A stretch of 64,000 nucleotides of DNA from Cohnella sp. WQ 127256 (GTDB lineage Bacteria; Bacillota; Bacilli; Paenibacillales; Paenibacillaceae), in assembly GCF_024519285.1 (NCBI RefSeq), contig NZ_JAMZCY010000013.1, positions 1-64,000 on the forward strand. The letters run 5' to 3'. The translations under genes and the position numbers were made by a program. Each line of letters begins with the position of its first letter. Position 1 is the first letter of the stretch. Shown here piece by piece: positions 9,074-17,439 of this stretch. The notes under the pieces were generated by a model. It did no database searches and was not told the DNA's origin. It was given only the letters and a program-made list of their open reading frames with translations.

Positions 9074-10426
9074 ATGACATACAACATTTTAAAAGAAAAT
9101 CTGCAAAATAAAACGGCAAAGGTAGGCGTCGTTGGTCTGGGGTATGTCGGCTTGCCGTTATCGATGGAAATGGTGAAAGGCGGATTTACCGTCTATGGCA
9201 TTGATTTGGACCAGAGTAAGGTAGAGTTCCTTCTTGGCGGTGAGTCTTATATTCAAGACGTGCCAAGCTCCGTGGTGGCCGATGCCGTGGGCAGCGGAAA
9301 GTTCGTGCCGACGAACCGCTTCGAAATCATTCGGGAATTGGATACGATCAGCATCTGCGTTCCGACTCCATTGAGCGATAACCAGGATCCGGACACTTCT
9401 TACATCGTGAGCGTCGTGAATGAGATCAAGAAATATCTCAAAAGAGGAGCCTTGATCGTCCTTGAAAGCACGACGTATCCTGGAACGACGGAAGAACTGA
9501 TTGAATACGAGCTTGAAGCTCTGGGATTAAAGGTAGGCCGGGATTTCTTCCTCTGCTTCTCGCCAGAACGAGTGGATCCGGGCAATTCCAACTACAATAC
9601 GTACAATACGCCCAAGGTCATTGGCGGAACGACCGAGAAATGCAAAGAACTTGGGGTAGTGCTCTACAACAACGTGGTCAAAACCGTCGTCCCTGTGTCT
9701 TCTCCTAAAGTGGCGGAGATGTCGAAGCTGCTTGAAAATACGTTTCGTAGCATCAATATCGCTTTCGTCAACGAATTGGCCATGATGTGCGATCGAATGG
9801 CCATAGACGTGTGGGAAGTCATTCGAGCAGCTTCTACTAAACCGTTCGGATTCATGTCCTTCTATCCGGGGCCGGGAATCGGCGGTCACTGCATTCCTCT
9901 AGATCCGATGTATCTATCCTGGAAAGCCAAAGAATTCCGTTTCTATAGCAAGTTTATCGAATTGGCCCAATCGATTAACGATAATATGCCGGAGTATGTG
10001 TTGAACAACACGGCACAAGTGTTAAATGTGTATGCAAAATCGATCCGCAACTCAAAAGTTTTGATATTAGGCATGTCCTATAAGCCGGATATTGACGATC
10101 TGCGCGAATCTCCCGGCTTGGAAATCTATGAGTTGTTCAAAAAAAGCGGAGCGAAAGTCGAATATTACGATCCGTATGCCACTTCGTTCAAAGACGAGCA
10201 GGGTCACATCGTTCATTCGGTAAAATACGATACGGATGCTTTCACTCAATATGATTGCATGGTGTTGATCACGAACCATCGAAGCTTCAGCTATCATGAG
10301 CTGGCGGAGATGGGAGTACCGATCATCGATACGCGCAATGCTTTTGTGGATATCAAGGCGGATAACATTCATAGGCTGGGAACCGGAATTCATCAAAAAG
10401 ATGTGAAAGTTCTTGTTGGCGCTTAA
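9074..10426 (+). CDS. UDP-N-acetyl-hexosamine 6-dehydrogenase (nucleotide sugar dehydrogenase)
   Basis: 450 residues in the UDP-glucose/GDP-mannose dehydrogenase superfamily. The NAD-binding GLGYVGLP is at 21-28, CFSPERVDPGN at about 161-171, and the catalytic Cys in GPGIGGHCIPLDP at C273. GPGxGGHCIPxDP together with FSPERVDPGN is the WbpA/WecC/TviB-type signature (UDP-GlcNAc or UDP-ManNAc oxidation to the uronic acid). UDP-glucose dehydrogenases usually carry GxGGxCxPKD instead. The predicted product is therefore UDP-HexNAcA for the GT2 synthase, although UDP-Glc cannot be excluded without assay. GGAG RBS before ATG; the next gene overlaps the 3' end or follows at once. Confidence 0.85.
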   Translation: MTYNILKENLQNKTAKVGVVGLGYVGLPLSMEMVKGGFTVYGIDLDQSKVEFLLGGESYIQDVPSSVVADAVGSGKFVPTNRFEIIRELDTISICVPTPLSDNQDPDTSYIVSVVNEIKKYLKRGALIVLESTTYPGTTEELIEYELEALGLKVGRDFFLCFSPERVDPGNSNYNTYNTPKVIGGTTEKCKELGVVLYNNVVKTVVPVSSPKVAEMSKLLENTFRSINIAFVNELAMMCDRMAIDVWEVIRAASTKPFGFMSFYPGPGIGGHCIPLDPMYLSWKAKEFRFYSKFIELAQSINDNMPEYVLNNTAQVLNVYAKSIRNSKVLILGMSYKPDIDDLRESPGLEIYELFKKSGAKVEYYDPYATSFKDEQGHIVHSVKYDTDAFTQYDCMVLITNHRSFSYHELAEMGVPIIDTRNAFVDIKADNIHRLGTGIHQKDVKVLVGA

Positions 10427-11342
10427 GCTCCAAGCTCCAAGAAAGGTGTCATATCTTAAAATTATCCTGATCGCCGTTGTATCCTGCTTGGTAATCGCAA
10501 CGGTTCTTTTGCTGAAATGGAAATTCGAAAAGCCGCCTGTTATGGCAACCTGGATATGGGATACGACGACGTTGACGAAAGACAAAGACAATATGCTCGC
10601 TTTTGCCGAAGAGCAAGGAGTGAATGTGATCTTCCTGCACATCGACCGGAAATCCAAAGACTTCGAACCGTATCGAGCCTTTGTCGAGGAAGCGCATGAA
10701 TTAGGGATTGAAGTCGAGGCGTTGGGAGGAGATCCGACCTGGGGATTAACCGGTTATCGGCAGGAAATTGACTCCTTTATTGGATGGATGGAAAACTATC
10801 AAAGTGCTGTGGGCGATCAAGCTGAATTTGACGGCATCCACATGGACATTGAGCCCTATCTGTTGGAGGAATGGGAAGAGGATCGTGACGATGTCGTTCG
10901 CCAATGGATGGAGAACGTGGCGTATTTGGCAGACAGGATGAAGCGGGATGCATCCTTGCGGGTATCGGCCGATGTTCCTTACTGGATTCATAAGATTCCT
11001 GCCCGCGATGACGGGAACTTGGGTGCTTGGATGATCAATCGGCTCGACCGCGTCGTGCTCATGAATTACCGGAACTTCGCCATCGGAGAGAACGGAATTA
11101 TCGAAAATGCTCTGCCGATGATCAGAGAAGGAACCAGAGCAGGCAAACCTGTTATCGTAGGACTGGAAACGGCTCCTACGGATGAGGGGGAGCACGTCAC
11201 TTTTTTCGGAAAGGGAGCCTCTAGCTTGCATCGGCAAATGCAGTTGAGCCATATTTTCATGCGGGGGCATACCGGGTATCAGGGTTTTTCCATCCATGAC
11301 TACAAAAATTGGAAAGCAGCCTCGGAATCCAGCCCGCAATGA
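10413..11342 (+). CDS. Membrane-anchored GH18-like TIM-barrel protein, paralogue 1
   Basis: A basic N terminus and one hydrophobic helix (about 15-36) form a signal anchor. The extracellular domain then begins ATWIWD. The motif FDGIHMDIEPY (140-148) matches the chitinase GH18 signature DGxxxDxE, with His at the fourth place and E147 as candidate acid. A later VLMNYR (about 215-220) resembles the GH18 strand-6 motif. The barrel is clearly homologous to the C-terminal domain of the 12723-13979 protein (shared VEALGG, DIEPYLL.EWE, DVPYWIH/LH, GxNGIxENA, HDYKxW). The start is uncertain: TTG 10413 overlaps the dehydrogenase by 14 bases and GTG 10446 is an alternative; neither has a good RBS. An N-acetylhexosaminidase-like activity on the polymer is inference. 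Confidence 0.7.
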   Translation: MLALKLQAPRKVSYLKIILIAVVSCLVIATVLLLKWKFEKPPVMATWIWDTTTLTKDKDNMLAFAEEQGVNVIFLHIDRKSKDFEPYRAFVEEAHELGIEVEALGGDPTWGLTGYRQEIDSFIGWMENYQSAVGDQAEFDGIHMDIEPYLLEEWEEDRDDVVRQWMENVAYLADRMKRDASLRVSADVPYWIHKIPARDDGNLGAWMINRLDRVVLMNYRNFAIGENGIIENALPMIREGTRAGKPVIVGLETAPTDEGEHVTFFGKGASSLHRQMQLSHIFMRGHTGYQGFSIHDYKNWKAASESSPQ

Positions 11343-11363
11343 CGAAAGGACAGGATGATACGT

Positions 11364-12716
11364 ATGGGGAAATATTTTGGTACCGATGGGGTACGCGGCG
11401 TAGCAAACGGGAAGTTAAGTCCTGAATTGGTATTCCGTTTAGGTCGATTAGGTGGATATGTGTTGACTCGGAATAAGCAAGGGAAGCGCCCTAACATTTT
11501 AATAGGCCGGGATACCCGCATTTCGGGAGGAATGCTGGAAGCGGCTCTTGTTGCAGGTTTATTATCGATCGGTGCAGATGTTATCCGTGTAGGAATCATC
11601 TCTACGCCAGGCGTGGCGTACTTGACGAAATCAAGGGGGGCGGATGCAGGGGTGATGATTTCTGCTTCTCATAACCCTGTGGAGGATAACGGGATTAAAT
11701 TTTTTGGAGGCGACGGATTTAAGCTGTCGGATGAAATGGAAGCAGAGATCGAATCGCTCCTGGATACGGATGAAGATCGAATTCCTCGCCCGATTGGCGC
11801 CGATGTGGGTGCTGTACAGGATGATCCCGAAGGTGGACAAGCTTATCTCTCCTATTTAAAGTCGACGGTTAATCAACGATTCGAAGGGCTCAAGGTGGTC
11901 GTGGATTGCGCCAATGGGGCGGTATCGGGGCTCGCGCCCCAGCTTTTCCGCGATTTGGGTGCCGACACGGTGGTGCTTGCCCATCAACCGGACGGGTTGA
12001 ATATTAATGAAGGCTGCGGCTCTACACACCCTGAAGCGGTTCAAAAGGCTGTTTTGCACCATCGGGCCGATCTGGGCCTTTCCTTCGATGGGGATGCGGA
12101 TCGTCTCATTGCCGTCGACGAGAAGGGAACGATCGTGGATGGGGACCATATCCTCTATATCCTTGCTGAATTCATGAAGAAAAACCATCGGTTGAAGAAC
12201 AATACGGTGGTCTCTACCGTGATGAGCAACCTGGGCTTCTACAAGGCGCTGGATAAAAACGGAGTGGAAGCCAAACAAACCAAAGTCGGAGATCGCTATG
12301 TATTGGAGGAAATGGTACAAGGCGGATATAACCTGGGCGGGGAACAGTCGGGTCATATCGTGATGCTGGATTATAATACAACTGGAGACGGCATGCTGTG
12401 CGCGATCCAGCTGATGAATGTGATGAAGTCCCAATCCGAGCCGCTAAGCGGGCTTGCCCAATGCATGACCAAGTACCCGCAGCTTCTGGTGAATGTTCAA
12501 GTGGAGGACAAGTCGAAGCTGGAAGGGAACGTCAAAATCGAAGAAGCCATCAGGTCGGTAGAGAATAGGATGGGCGGGAGCGGAAGAGTGCTGGTTCGCC
12601 CTTCAGGCACGGAATCGATTGTGCGAGTCATGGCAGAGGGTCCGAATGAGCAGGAGCTTGCAAGCTTTGTAGATCATATCGTTGAGGTCATTACGGAAGA
12701 ATTGGAATTCAGGTAG
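11364..12716 (+). CDS. glmM: Phosphoglucosamine mutase
   Basis: Converts glucosamine-6-phosphate to glucosamine-1-phosphate, the committed step to UDP-GlcNAc, in the cytosol. 450 residues with the GlmM N terminus [12 protein letters not shown], the phosphoserine loop ISASHNP (active Ser at about 102), the metal loop SFDGDADR and the substrate-binding RPSGTES near the C terminus. ATG 11364 matches the family start; an in-frame ATG lies nine bases earlier, and AGGACAGG precedes both. Housekeeping glmM of Firmicutes normally follows the c-di-AMP synthase cdaA and its partner cdaR. Here it sits between two GH18-like genes in a polysaccharide operon, so this is probably a dedicated second copy that supplies precursor. 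Confidence 0.92.
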   Translation: MGKYFGTDGVRGVANGKLSPELVFRLGRLGGYVLTRNKQGKRPNILIGRDTRISGGMLEAALVAGLLSIGADVIRVGIISTPGVAYLTKSRGADAGVMISASHNPVEDNGIKFFGGDGFKLSDEMEAEIESLLDTDEDRIPRPIGADVGAVQDDPEGGQAYLSYLKSTVNQRFEGLKVVVDCANGAVSGLAPQLFRDLGADTVVLAHQPDGLNINEGCGSTHPEAVQKAVLHHRADLGLSFDGDADRLIAVDEKGTIVDGDHILYILAEFMKKNHRLKNNTVVSTVMSNLGFYKALDKNGVEAKQTKVGDRYVLEEMVQGGYNLGGEQSGHIVMLDYNTTGDGMLCAIQLMNVMKSQSEPLSGLAQCMTKYPQLLVNVQVEDKSKLEGNVKIEEAIRSVENRMGGSGRVLVRPSGTESIVRVMAEGPNEQELASFVDHIVEVITEELEFR

Positions 12717-12722
12717 CAGGAT

Positions 12723-13979
12723 ATGAGTAAATGGCTAATCTGTATTCTGATTATAGGCCTAGGCGCAGCTATTTTCGTACCTGCTGTTCTTGCCGCATCC
12801 CAAGTCCAAGTCCAAGTCCAAGTCCAAGTCGTCGTGGATGGGCAGAATGTGGCTTTCCCGGATGAACCTCCGTATGTCGATCGCCAATCCAACCGTACGA
12901 TGGTACCGGCAAGATTCGTATCCGAAAAGTTGGGTGCAAAGATGAAATGGGACGGTCAGCTCAACCAGGTGACCTTTTCGTATAGAGACCAAACGATCCG
13001 CTTAACGCTAGGCCACAACGATGCGCTAGTGAATGGGAAGACGGTAACGGTCGATCCACCGGCGGTGATCAAAAATAATCGTACGATGATTCCGCTTCGG
13101 CTGATCGGCGAACTCTTTCAAGCTCAAGTGGAATGGGATGCGAAACGCAAGCTGGCCGTCGTGACGACTTCACGGAAAATTCCCAAAGGGACGTGGATTT
13201 GGGATAGTCGCATCATCGAGAAGGAACGAGATCAAATCCTAAGCTTTGCAAGCGATCATGATGTGACGGCCATTTACCTTCAGATGAATAGGGATATTGC
13301 GCCTCACGTATATGAAGATTTCATTCGAAGTGCTAAAGAAAAACAAATTAGAGTGGAGGCTCTGGGAGGCCGTCCCCAATGGGCTCTTAAGACAAATCAG
13401 GACCAAATTAAAGCATTCATTACATGGACCCTGGAATACAATGCGTCCGTGGAAGCGGAAGAACGCTTTGATGGCCTGCATTTTGATATTGAACCTTATC
13501 TCTTAGCCGAATGGGAAACAAAGCCTAAGATGATTCTTGATGAATGGGTACATAATTTGAGATTTATTGAACAGGAAACAAGAGGAAGCGGCTTGAAGAT
13601 CGCGTTGGATGTCCCTTATTGGCTTCATACCGTTAAGGTACCCAATACCGAATACAGCTTTAGCGCGTGGCTATTGGAGAAGTTCGACAGCCTTGTGATC
13701 ATGGATTATCGCAATCATGCTTTAGGGAACAATGGGATCGTCGAAAATGCCCACGCCACGCTTAGAGAAGCCTCCATCTTTAACAAGCAAGTGATCGTTG
13801 CCGTGGAAACCGCTAAAAGCTCGGAAGGCGATCGCGTTTCGTTCTATTCCAAGAGCGCAGAGTTCATGGAGCAAGAGCTGCAAACCGCACATCAAGAGCT
13901 GTCTCGGTATGCCGGTTATGCCGGAATGGCTATTCACGACTACAAAAGTTGGGCCGCAATGGTTGGGAAAGCAAAGTGA
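12723..13979 (+). CDS. Secreted stalk-domain plus GH18-like TIM-barrel protein, paralogue 2
   Basis: A signal peptide (about 1-25) is followed by QV repeats and then a copper-amine-oxidase-N-like domain (PF07833 type; about 33-150; NRTMVPARFVSEKLG and NRTMIPLRLIGELF), a module common in Paenibacillaceae wall proteins. Residues about 156-415 are the same barrel as in 10413-11342: FDGLHFDIEPYL (249-260) with D250, D255 and E257 in the GH18-like pattern, then VIMDYRN and IHDYKSW. It starts six bases after glmM and is the last gene before the operon terminator. One paralogue is membrane-anchored and one is exported, which suggests processing of the nascent and released polymer respectively (inference). 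Confidence 0.75.
   Translation: MSKWLICILIIGLGAAIFVPAVLAASQVQVQVQVQVVVDGQNVAFPDEPPYVDRQSNRTMVPARFVSEKLGAKMKWDGQLNQVTFSYRDQTIRLTLGHNDALVNGKTVTVDPPAVIKNNRTMIPLRLIGELFQAQVEWDAKRKLAVVTTSRKIPKGTWIWDSRIIEKERDQILSFASDHDVTAIYLQMNRDIAPHVYEDFIRSAKEKQIRVEALGGRPQWALKTNQDQIKAFITWTLEYNASVEAEERFDGLHFDIEPYLLAEWETKPKMILDEWVHNLRFIEQETRGSGLKIALDVPYWLHTVKVPNTEYSFSAWLLEKFDSLVIMDYRNHALGNNGIVENAHATLREASIFNKQVIVAVETAKSSEGDRVSFYSKSAEFMEQELQTAHQELSRYAGYAGMAIHDYKSWAAMVGKAK
12801..12830 (+). repeat. (CAAGTC)5 hexanucleotide microsatellite in coding sequence
   Basis: Five perfect copies of CAAGTC encode alternating Gln-Val directly after the signal peptide cleavage region. Slippage would change protein length by two residues per unit without a frameshift. 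Confidence 0.9.
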
Positions 13980-14115
13980 TCGGGTAGGACAACACCTGTG
14001 GACTATAAGGACGACTTGCGTCTTTTCCAAATGATCATAGATGCGCTTTAAGTTTACCGAAGAATGAGCTAATCCATGCCTCGCATAACGAGATAGGTTT
14101 ATTCTGTATACGGAT

Positions 14116-14170
14116 AAAAAACGCCGGAGAACCCCTTATCGGACAGGGAAGTTCTCCGGCGTTTCTATTT
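14116..14170. terminator. Bidirectional terminator between converging operons
   Basis: AAACGCCGGAGAAC pairs with GTTCTCCGGCGTTT around an 18-base loop. A-rich and T-rich flanks serve both the plus-strand polysaccharide operon and the minus-strand MMPL gene. The rest of 13980-14188 holds no gene. Confidence 0.85.
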
Positions 14171-14188
14171 TAGCTATTCTACTACAAA

Positions 14189-16507
14189 TTATGCCTGATG
14201 AGGGTTAGTCTTAATGTCGGCTGAGTCTGCCTGTTGCTTCAGTTCGGCAAGCAGCTTATCGCCTTCGACATCCAGATTCGGAAGCATGCGATCCACCCAT
14301 TTCGGCAGCCACCAGGCTTTATCGCCGAAGATTGCCATGACAGCTGGGACGAGTGCCATGCGGACGATGAAGGCGTCAATAAGGATACCGATTGCCAATG
14401 CAAAACCGATCTGTTTGATCATGATATCATGAGCGAAAATAAAGCCAGCGAATACGGATACCATAATGACGGCTGCGGCTACAACTACGCGGCTGGCCTG
14501 ATTGTAACCGTGTACGATGCTTTCCGTTCCATGATGTCCATGGACGTAAGATTCACGCATGGAGCTGACTAGGAACACCTGGTAGTCCATCGCTAACCCG
14601 TATAGAATGCCGGTAACCATGATCGGCATAAAGCTGAGCAGCGGTCCGCCGGTGTCAAAGCCGAAGAGGGAATGAAGCCATCCCCATTGGAATACGGCGG
14701 TAGTGATCCCGAATGTGGCGAGCACGCTGAGAAGAAAACCGACCGTCGCTTTGACCGGCACGATGATCGAGCGAAATACGAGCAGCAGAATAATCAACGA
14801 AAGGATGACGATGATGCTGACATAGAGCGGGAATACCTCAGCCAGCTTCGAGGACATATCGATGTTAATTGCGGTAAATCCGGTAACGCCAATCGACATA
14901 TCATACGTCCGTGCCAAGCTTGAATCAGGGGCTCGGAGCTCCTGTACGAGTGCTTTGGTCTCTGTATCTGTAGGTCCTGTTTTCGGAATAAGACTGATAA
15001 TCGCCATATTTCCGCTTTTGCTTACGCCCATCGGTGTTACGAGCGTAACCTTGTCATGCTGCTGGAGCTCCTGAACCAGCCCGCCCAGTGCTTCTGGCGT
15101 GATGGTGTCCGAAGCACCTTTGGGTTCGGCGACAAGGAGGAGCGGACCATTGAAGCCTTCGCCAAAACCGTCCGAAATCGCGTCGTAGCTCTGTCTTGAT
15201 GCCGTGTCCAGATTCGCCGTAGCACCGGAAGGGATGCCCATCTCCATTTTGGTGACGGGAAGCGCTGCTGCGCCCAATATGACAATGACGCCAACAATAA
15301 TAACCCAGCGGTTTTTCGCTACTCCGGTTGCCCAGCGATGCGCGAGACCCCGAGACACATTATTCGCTTGGGTGCCGCTCTTCGAGCGAGCTTTAGCCGA
15401 GCAGATGCGCTCGCCTACCAGACCGAGCAAAGCAGGCAGCAGGGTTAGGGCAACGAGAACATTGACGAGGACGGCCAAAGCGGCAACAAGCGCCATCGCG
15501 GACAAGAAGCCGATTCCTATCACAAGCATGCCGCATAACGCAATAATAACGGTTAAACCGGCAAAAAATACGGCGCTCCCGGCGGTGCCGACCGCTCTGC
15601 TTGCGGCTTCCCGAGCGCTCAGTCGCTGATCAAGAATCATGCGGCGCTGCCGGTTAACGATGAAGAGAGAGTAATCGATTCCGACGGCAAGCCCGACCAT
15701 AAGCGCCAGAACGGGCGTGAGATCGGTCATATGGAACATTTTCGAGAAGGCATACGCTCCTCCGACGCTGATTCCTACACCCAATAATGCAGTCAAAAGA
15801 GGTAAACCTGCCGCGACAACCGAACCCAGTGTAATGAACAGTACAATGGCGGCAACAACGATACCGATCGCTTCGGTTGAACCAATAGCAGGCTTGCCCG
15901 ATAACGAGTCGCTAGGCAATGCGGCAATGCCCATCTGTTCGACAGTCATAGCGGCCTCGATTACAGAATCGGGAACCGATTTGGGCAGTGACATTTGCTG
16001 AACGGTAAATTGGAATTGGAACAAGGCAACGCTGCCATCAGATGCAAGCATTACGCCAGGTACCGGGGCACCATTCACGATCAGAGGGCCATACGGAGGA
16101 ACTTCGCTTGAGCTTGCTTGTGCGGATACATTCTCTTGTGCGTCACCGGACATCGAGGCTCCGGCCTCTGCGGTCAATTCTATCGCATTAATGACATAGT
16201 CAAGATTGTATATTTCATTAACGGCTTTGTTAATAGAGGCCAAACGCTCTGGCGTGTCCAGGCGTTCGCCCTTCGGCGCATTAAAAACGATGCTAGCTTG
16301 TCCGCCTGAAGCCTCCGGTAGTTGTTCCGTAAGCTGATCCAACACCTTCTGCGATTCGGTTCCTTCGATTTTCATATCCGAACTGACATGTATTCCGTTC
16401 GCTCCAAGTATGGCGAGCACAACGCCCAAGACCGCGATCCAGCTAATAATGAAATACCATGGTTTAGAATAGGCAGACTTACCTAACCTATACAGGAAAG
16501 TTGACAT
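14189..16507 (-). CDS. MMPL/RND-type membrane transporter
   Basis: 772 residues with two homologous halves, each with one isolated N-terminal helix, an extracytoplasmic loop and five further helices, as in MMPL proteins. The proton-relay type motifs GLAVGIDYSLF and GILYGLAMDYQVF are both present. The family exports lipids, siderophores or lipophilic drugs by proton antiport. It is transcribed with the upstream tetR-type gene, which ends 39 bases before its start; this is the usual arrangement for drug- or lipid-inducible export. The RBS on the minus strand is GGAGAAAC just before ATG. The substrate cannot be told from sequence. Confidence 0.9.
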   Translation of the reverse strand: MSTFLYRLGKSAYSKPWYFIISWIAVLGVVLAILGANGIHVSSDMKIEGTESQKVLDQLTEQLPEASGGQASIVFNAPKGERLDTPERLASINKAVNEIYNLDYVINAIELTAEAGASMSGDAQENVSAQASSSEVPPYGPLIVNGAPVPGVMLASDGSVALFQFQFTVQQMSLPKSVPDSVIEAAMTVEQMGIAALPSDSLSGKPAIGSTEAIGIVVAAIVLFITLGSVVAAGLPLLTALLGVGISVGGAYAFSKMFHMTDLTPVLALMVGLAVGIDYSLFIVNRQRRMILDQRLSAREAASRAVGTAGSAVFFAGLTVIIALCGMLVIGIGFLSAMALVAALAVLVNVLVALTLLPALLGLVGERICSAKARSKSGTQANNVSRGLAHRWATGVAKNRWVIIVGVIVILGAAALPVTKMEMGIPSGATANLDTASRQSYDAISDGFGEGFNGPLLLVAEPKGASDTITPEALGGLVQELQQHDKVTLVTPMGVSKSGNMAIISLIPKTGPTDTETKALVQELRAPDSSLARTYDMSIGVTGFTAINIDMSSKLAEVFPLYVSIIVILSLIILLLVFRSIIVPVKATVGFLLSVLATFGITTAVFQWGWLHSLFGFDTGGPLLSFMPIMVTGILYGLAMDYQVFLVSSMRESYVHGHHGTESIVHGYNQASRVVVAAAVIMVSVFAGFIFAHDIMIKQIGFALAIGILIDAFIVRMALVPAVMAIFGDKAWWLPKWVDRMLPNLDVEGDKLLAELKQQADSADIKTNPHQA

Positions 16508-16546
16508 ACGTTAATGTTTCTCCTTTGCATGTGGAAATTACTCGAG

Positions 16547-17164
16547 TTAGAATCCGTTGCGCAAGTAGCTGAACATAGTGTCCAAATAATGATCGAACGT
16601 ATCGGTTTTCGAAGCTTCAGTGGAGGATTGAACTGGCAACAGGACGTTCAGGCTGCCATCAAGCAAAGGCAGAACTGCGCCGTAAACGGCGCCTACGAGA
16701 AGATGGGTGTACCCTGCGGGATATCGGTCATGGGATAATTCGCTTAACGTTTCTTGGGCCGTTATTTGCAAACGACGCAGTGCGCTGAGGATATAAGGCT
16801 TAAGCGTCGGATACTCCTTCGACAACGACATAAGCTGTTGTAATTTCCCGAGATGTTCTGCGGTTAGTTGCAGCTTCATTAAATGGTACAGAATATCTAG
16901 CGGGATCATATGCTCGTTTAGATTTTCAATCCAATCCTGAACTTCTTCGGCGCCGTGAAAGATGACAGCCGCAGCCGCTACCGCTTCCTCCTTACAGGAG
17001 TAATGGTTCGCGAATGTTCTTCTAGAGTAACCTGCGCGCTGAACGACGTCCTCGACGACGAAGCCGTCCATCCCCTTCTCCAGCGCAAGAGCATACGCTG
17101 CATCGGCAAGCGCAGTCGCGGTTGCTTCCCTCTTCATATGGCGTAGGCTTTGATTGTTCATCAT
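16547..17164 (-). CDS. TetR-family transcriptional regulator
   Basis: 205 residues. The N-terminal DNA-binding domain (about 10-60) is typical of TetR: ATALADAAYALALEKGMDG, VEDVVQRAGYSRRTFANHY. The C-terminal helical ligand domain is unassignable. It lies directly upstream of the MMPL exporter on the same strand and is expected to repress the pair until a ligand binds. Two ATG codons occur at the start (17164 and 17161). A perfect 17-bp palindrome sits 39 bases upstream and is the likely autoregulatory site. Confidence 0.9.
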   Translation of the reverse strand: MMNNQSLRHMKREATATALADAAYALALEKGMDGFVVEDVVQRAGYSRRTFANHYSCKEEAVAAAAVIFHGAEEVQDWIENLNEHMIPLDILYHLMKLQLTAEHLGKLQQLMSLSKEYPTLKPYILSALRRLQITAQETLSELSHDRYPAGYTHLLVGAVYGAVLPLLDGSLNVLLPVQSSTEASKTDTFDHYLDTMFSYLRNGF

Positions 17165-17202
17165 ATAACGCTTAAGCGCTCACCTCTTTTCATAATTACA
17201 TT

Positions 17203-17235
17203 ATTGCCCATTGGGCAATGATGCACAATGGGCAA
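17203..17235. promoter_or_regulatory. Predicted TetR operator
   Basis: ATTGCCCATTGGGCAAT (17203-17219) is a perfect palindrome. A further inverted half-site CAATGGGCAA follows at 17226-17235. It lies upstream of the tetR start where the minus-strand promoter should be. A second small palindrome, CGCTTAAGCG (17169-17178), lies near the tetR RBS. The remaining sequence to 17439 shows no gene. Confidence 0.7.
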
Positions 17236-17439
17236 ATTGTTACGGATTTGTGGCGAGTAATATTCTCGGGCACTTAAAACAGGGATAGGTATCAGGTTCA
17301 AGATTATGTTGTGCTTCGCGCTCTTTTTTCGCGAGGCTCTTTCTTTTTATATCAATCGGATTTATAGTAAATATTTGAATTTGTGTTCTCCGTGCAGAAA
17401 GGGAAATGCTTACTATAAGCTTTAAGGAGACGAGAGCCG

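Noticed and set aside
12801-12830. CAAGTC array considered as a CRISPR or replication iteron
   Set aside because: Units are only six bases, contiguous, and in frame with a signal-peptide protein; a coding microsatellite explains it.
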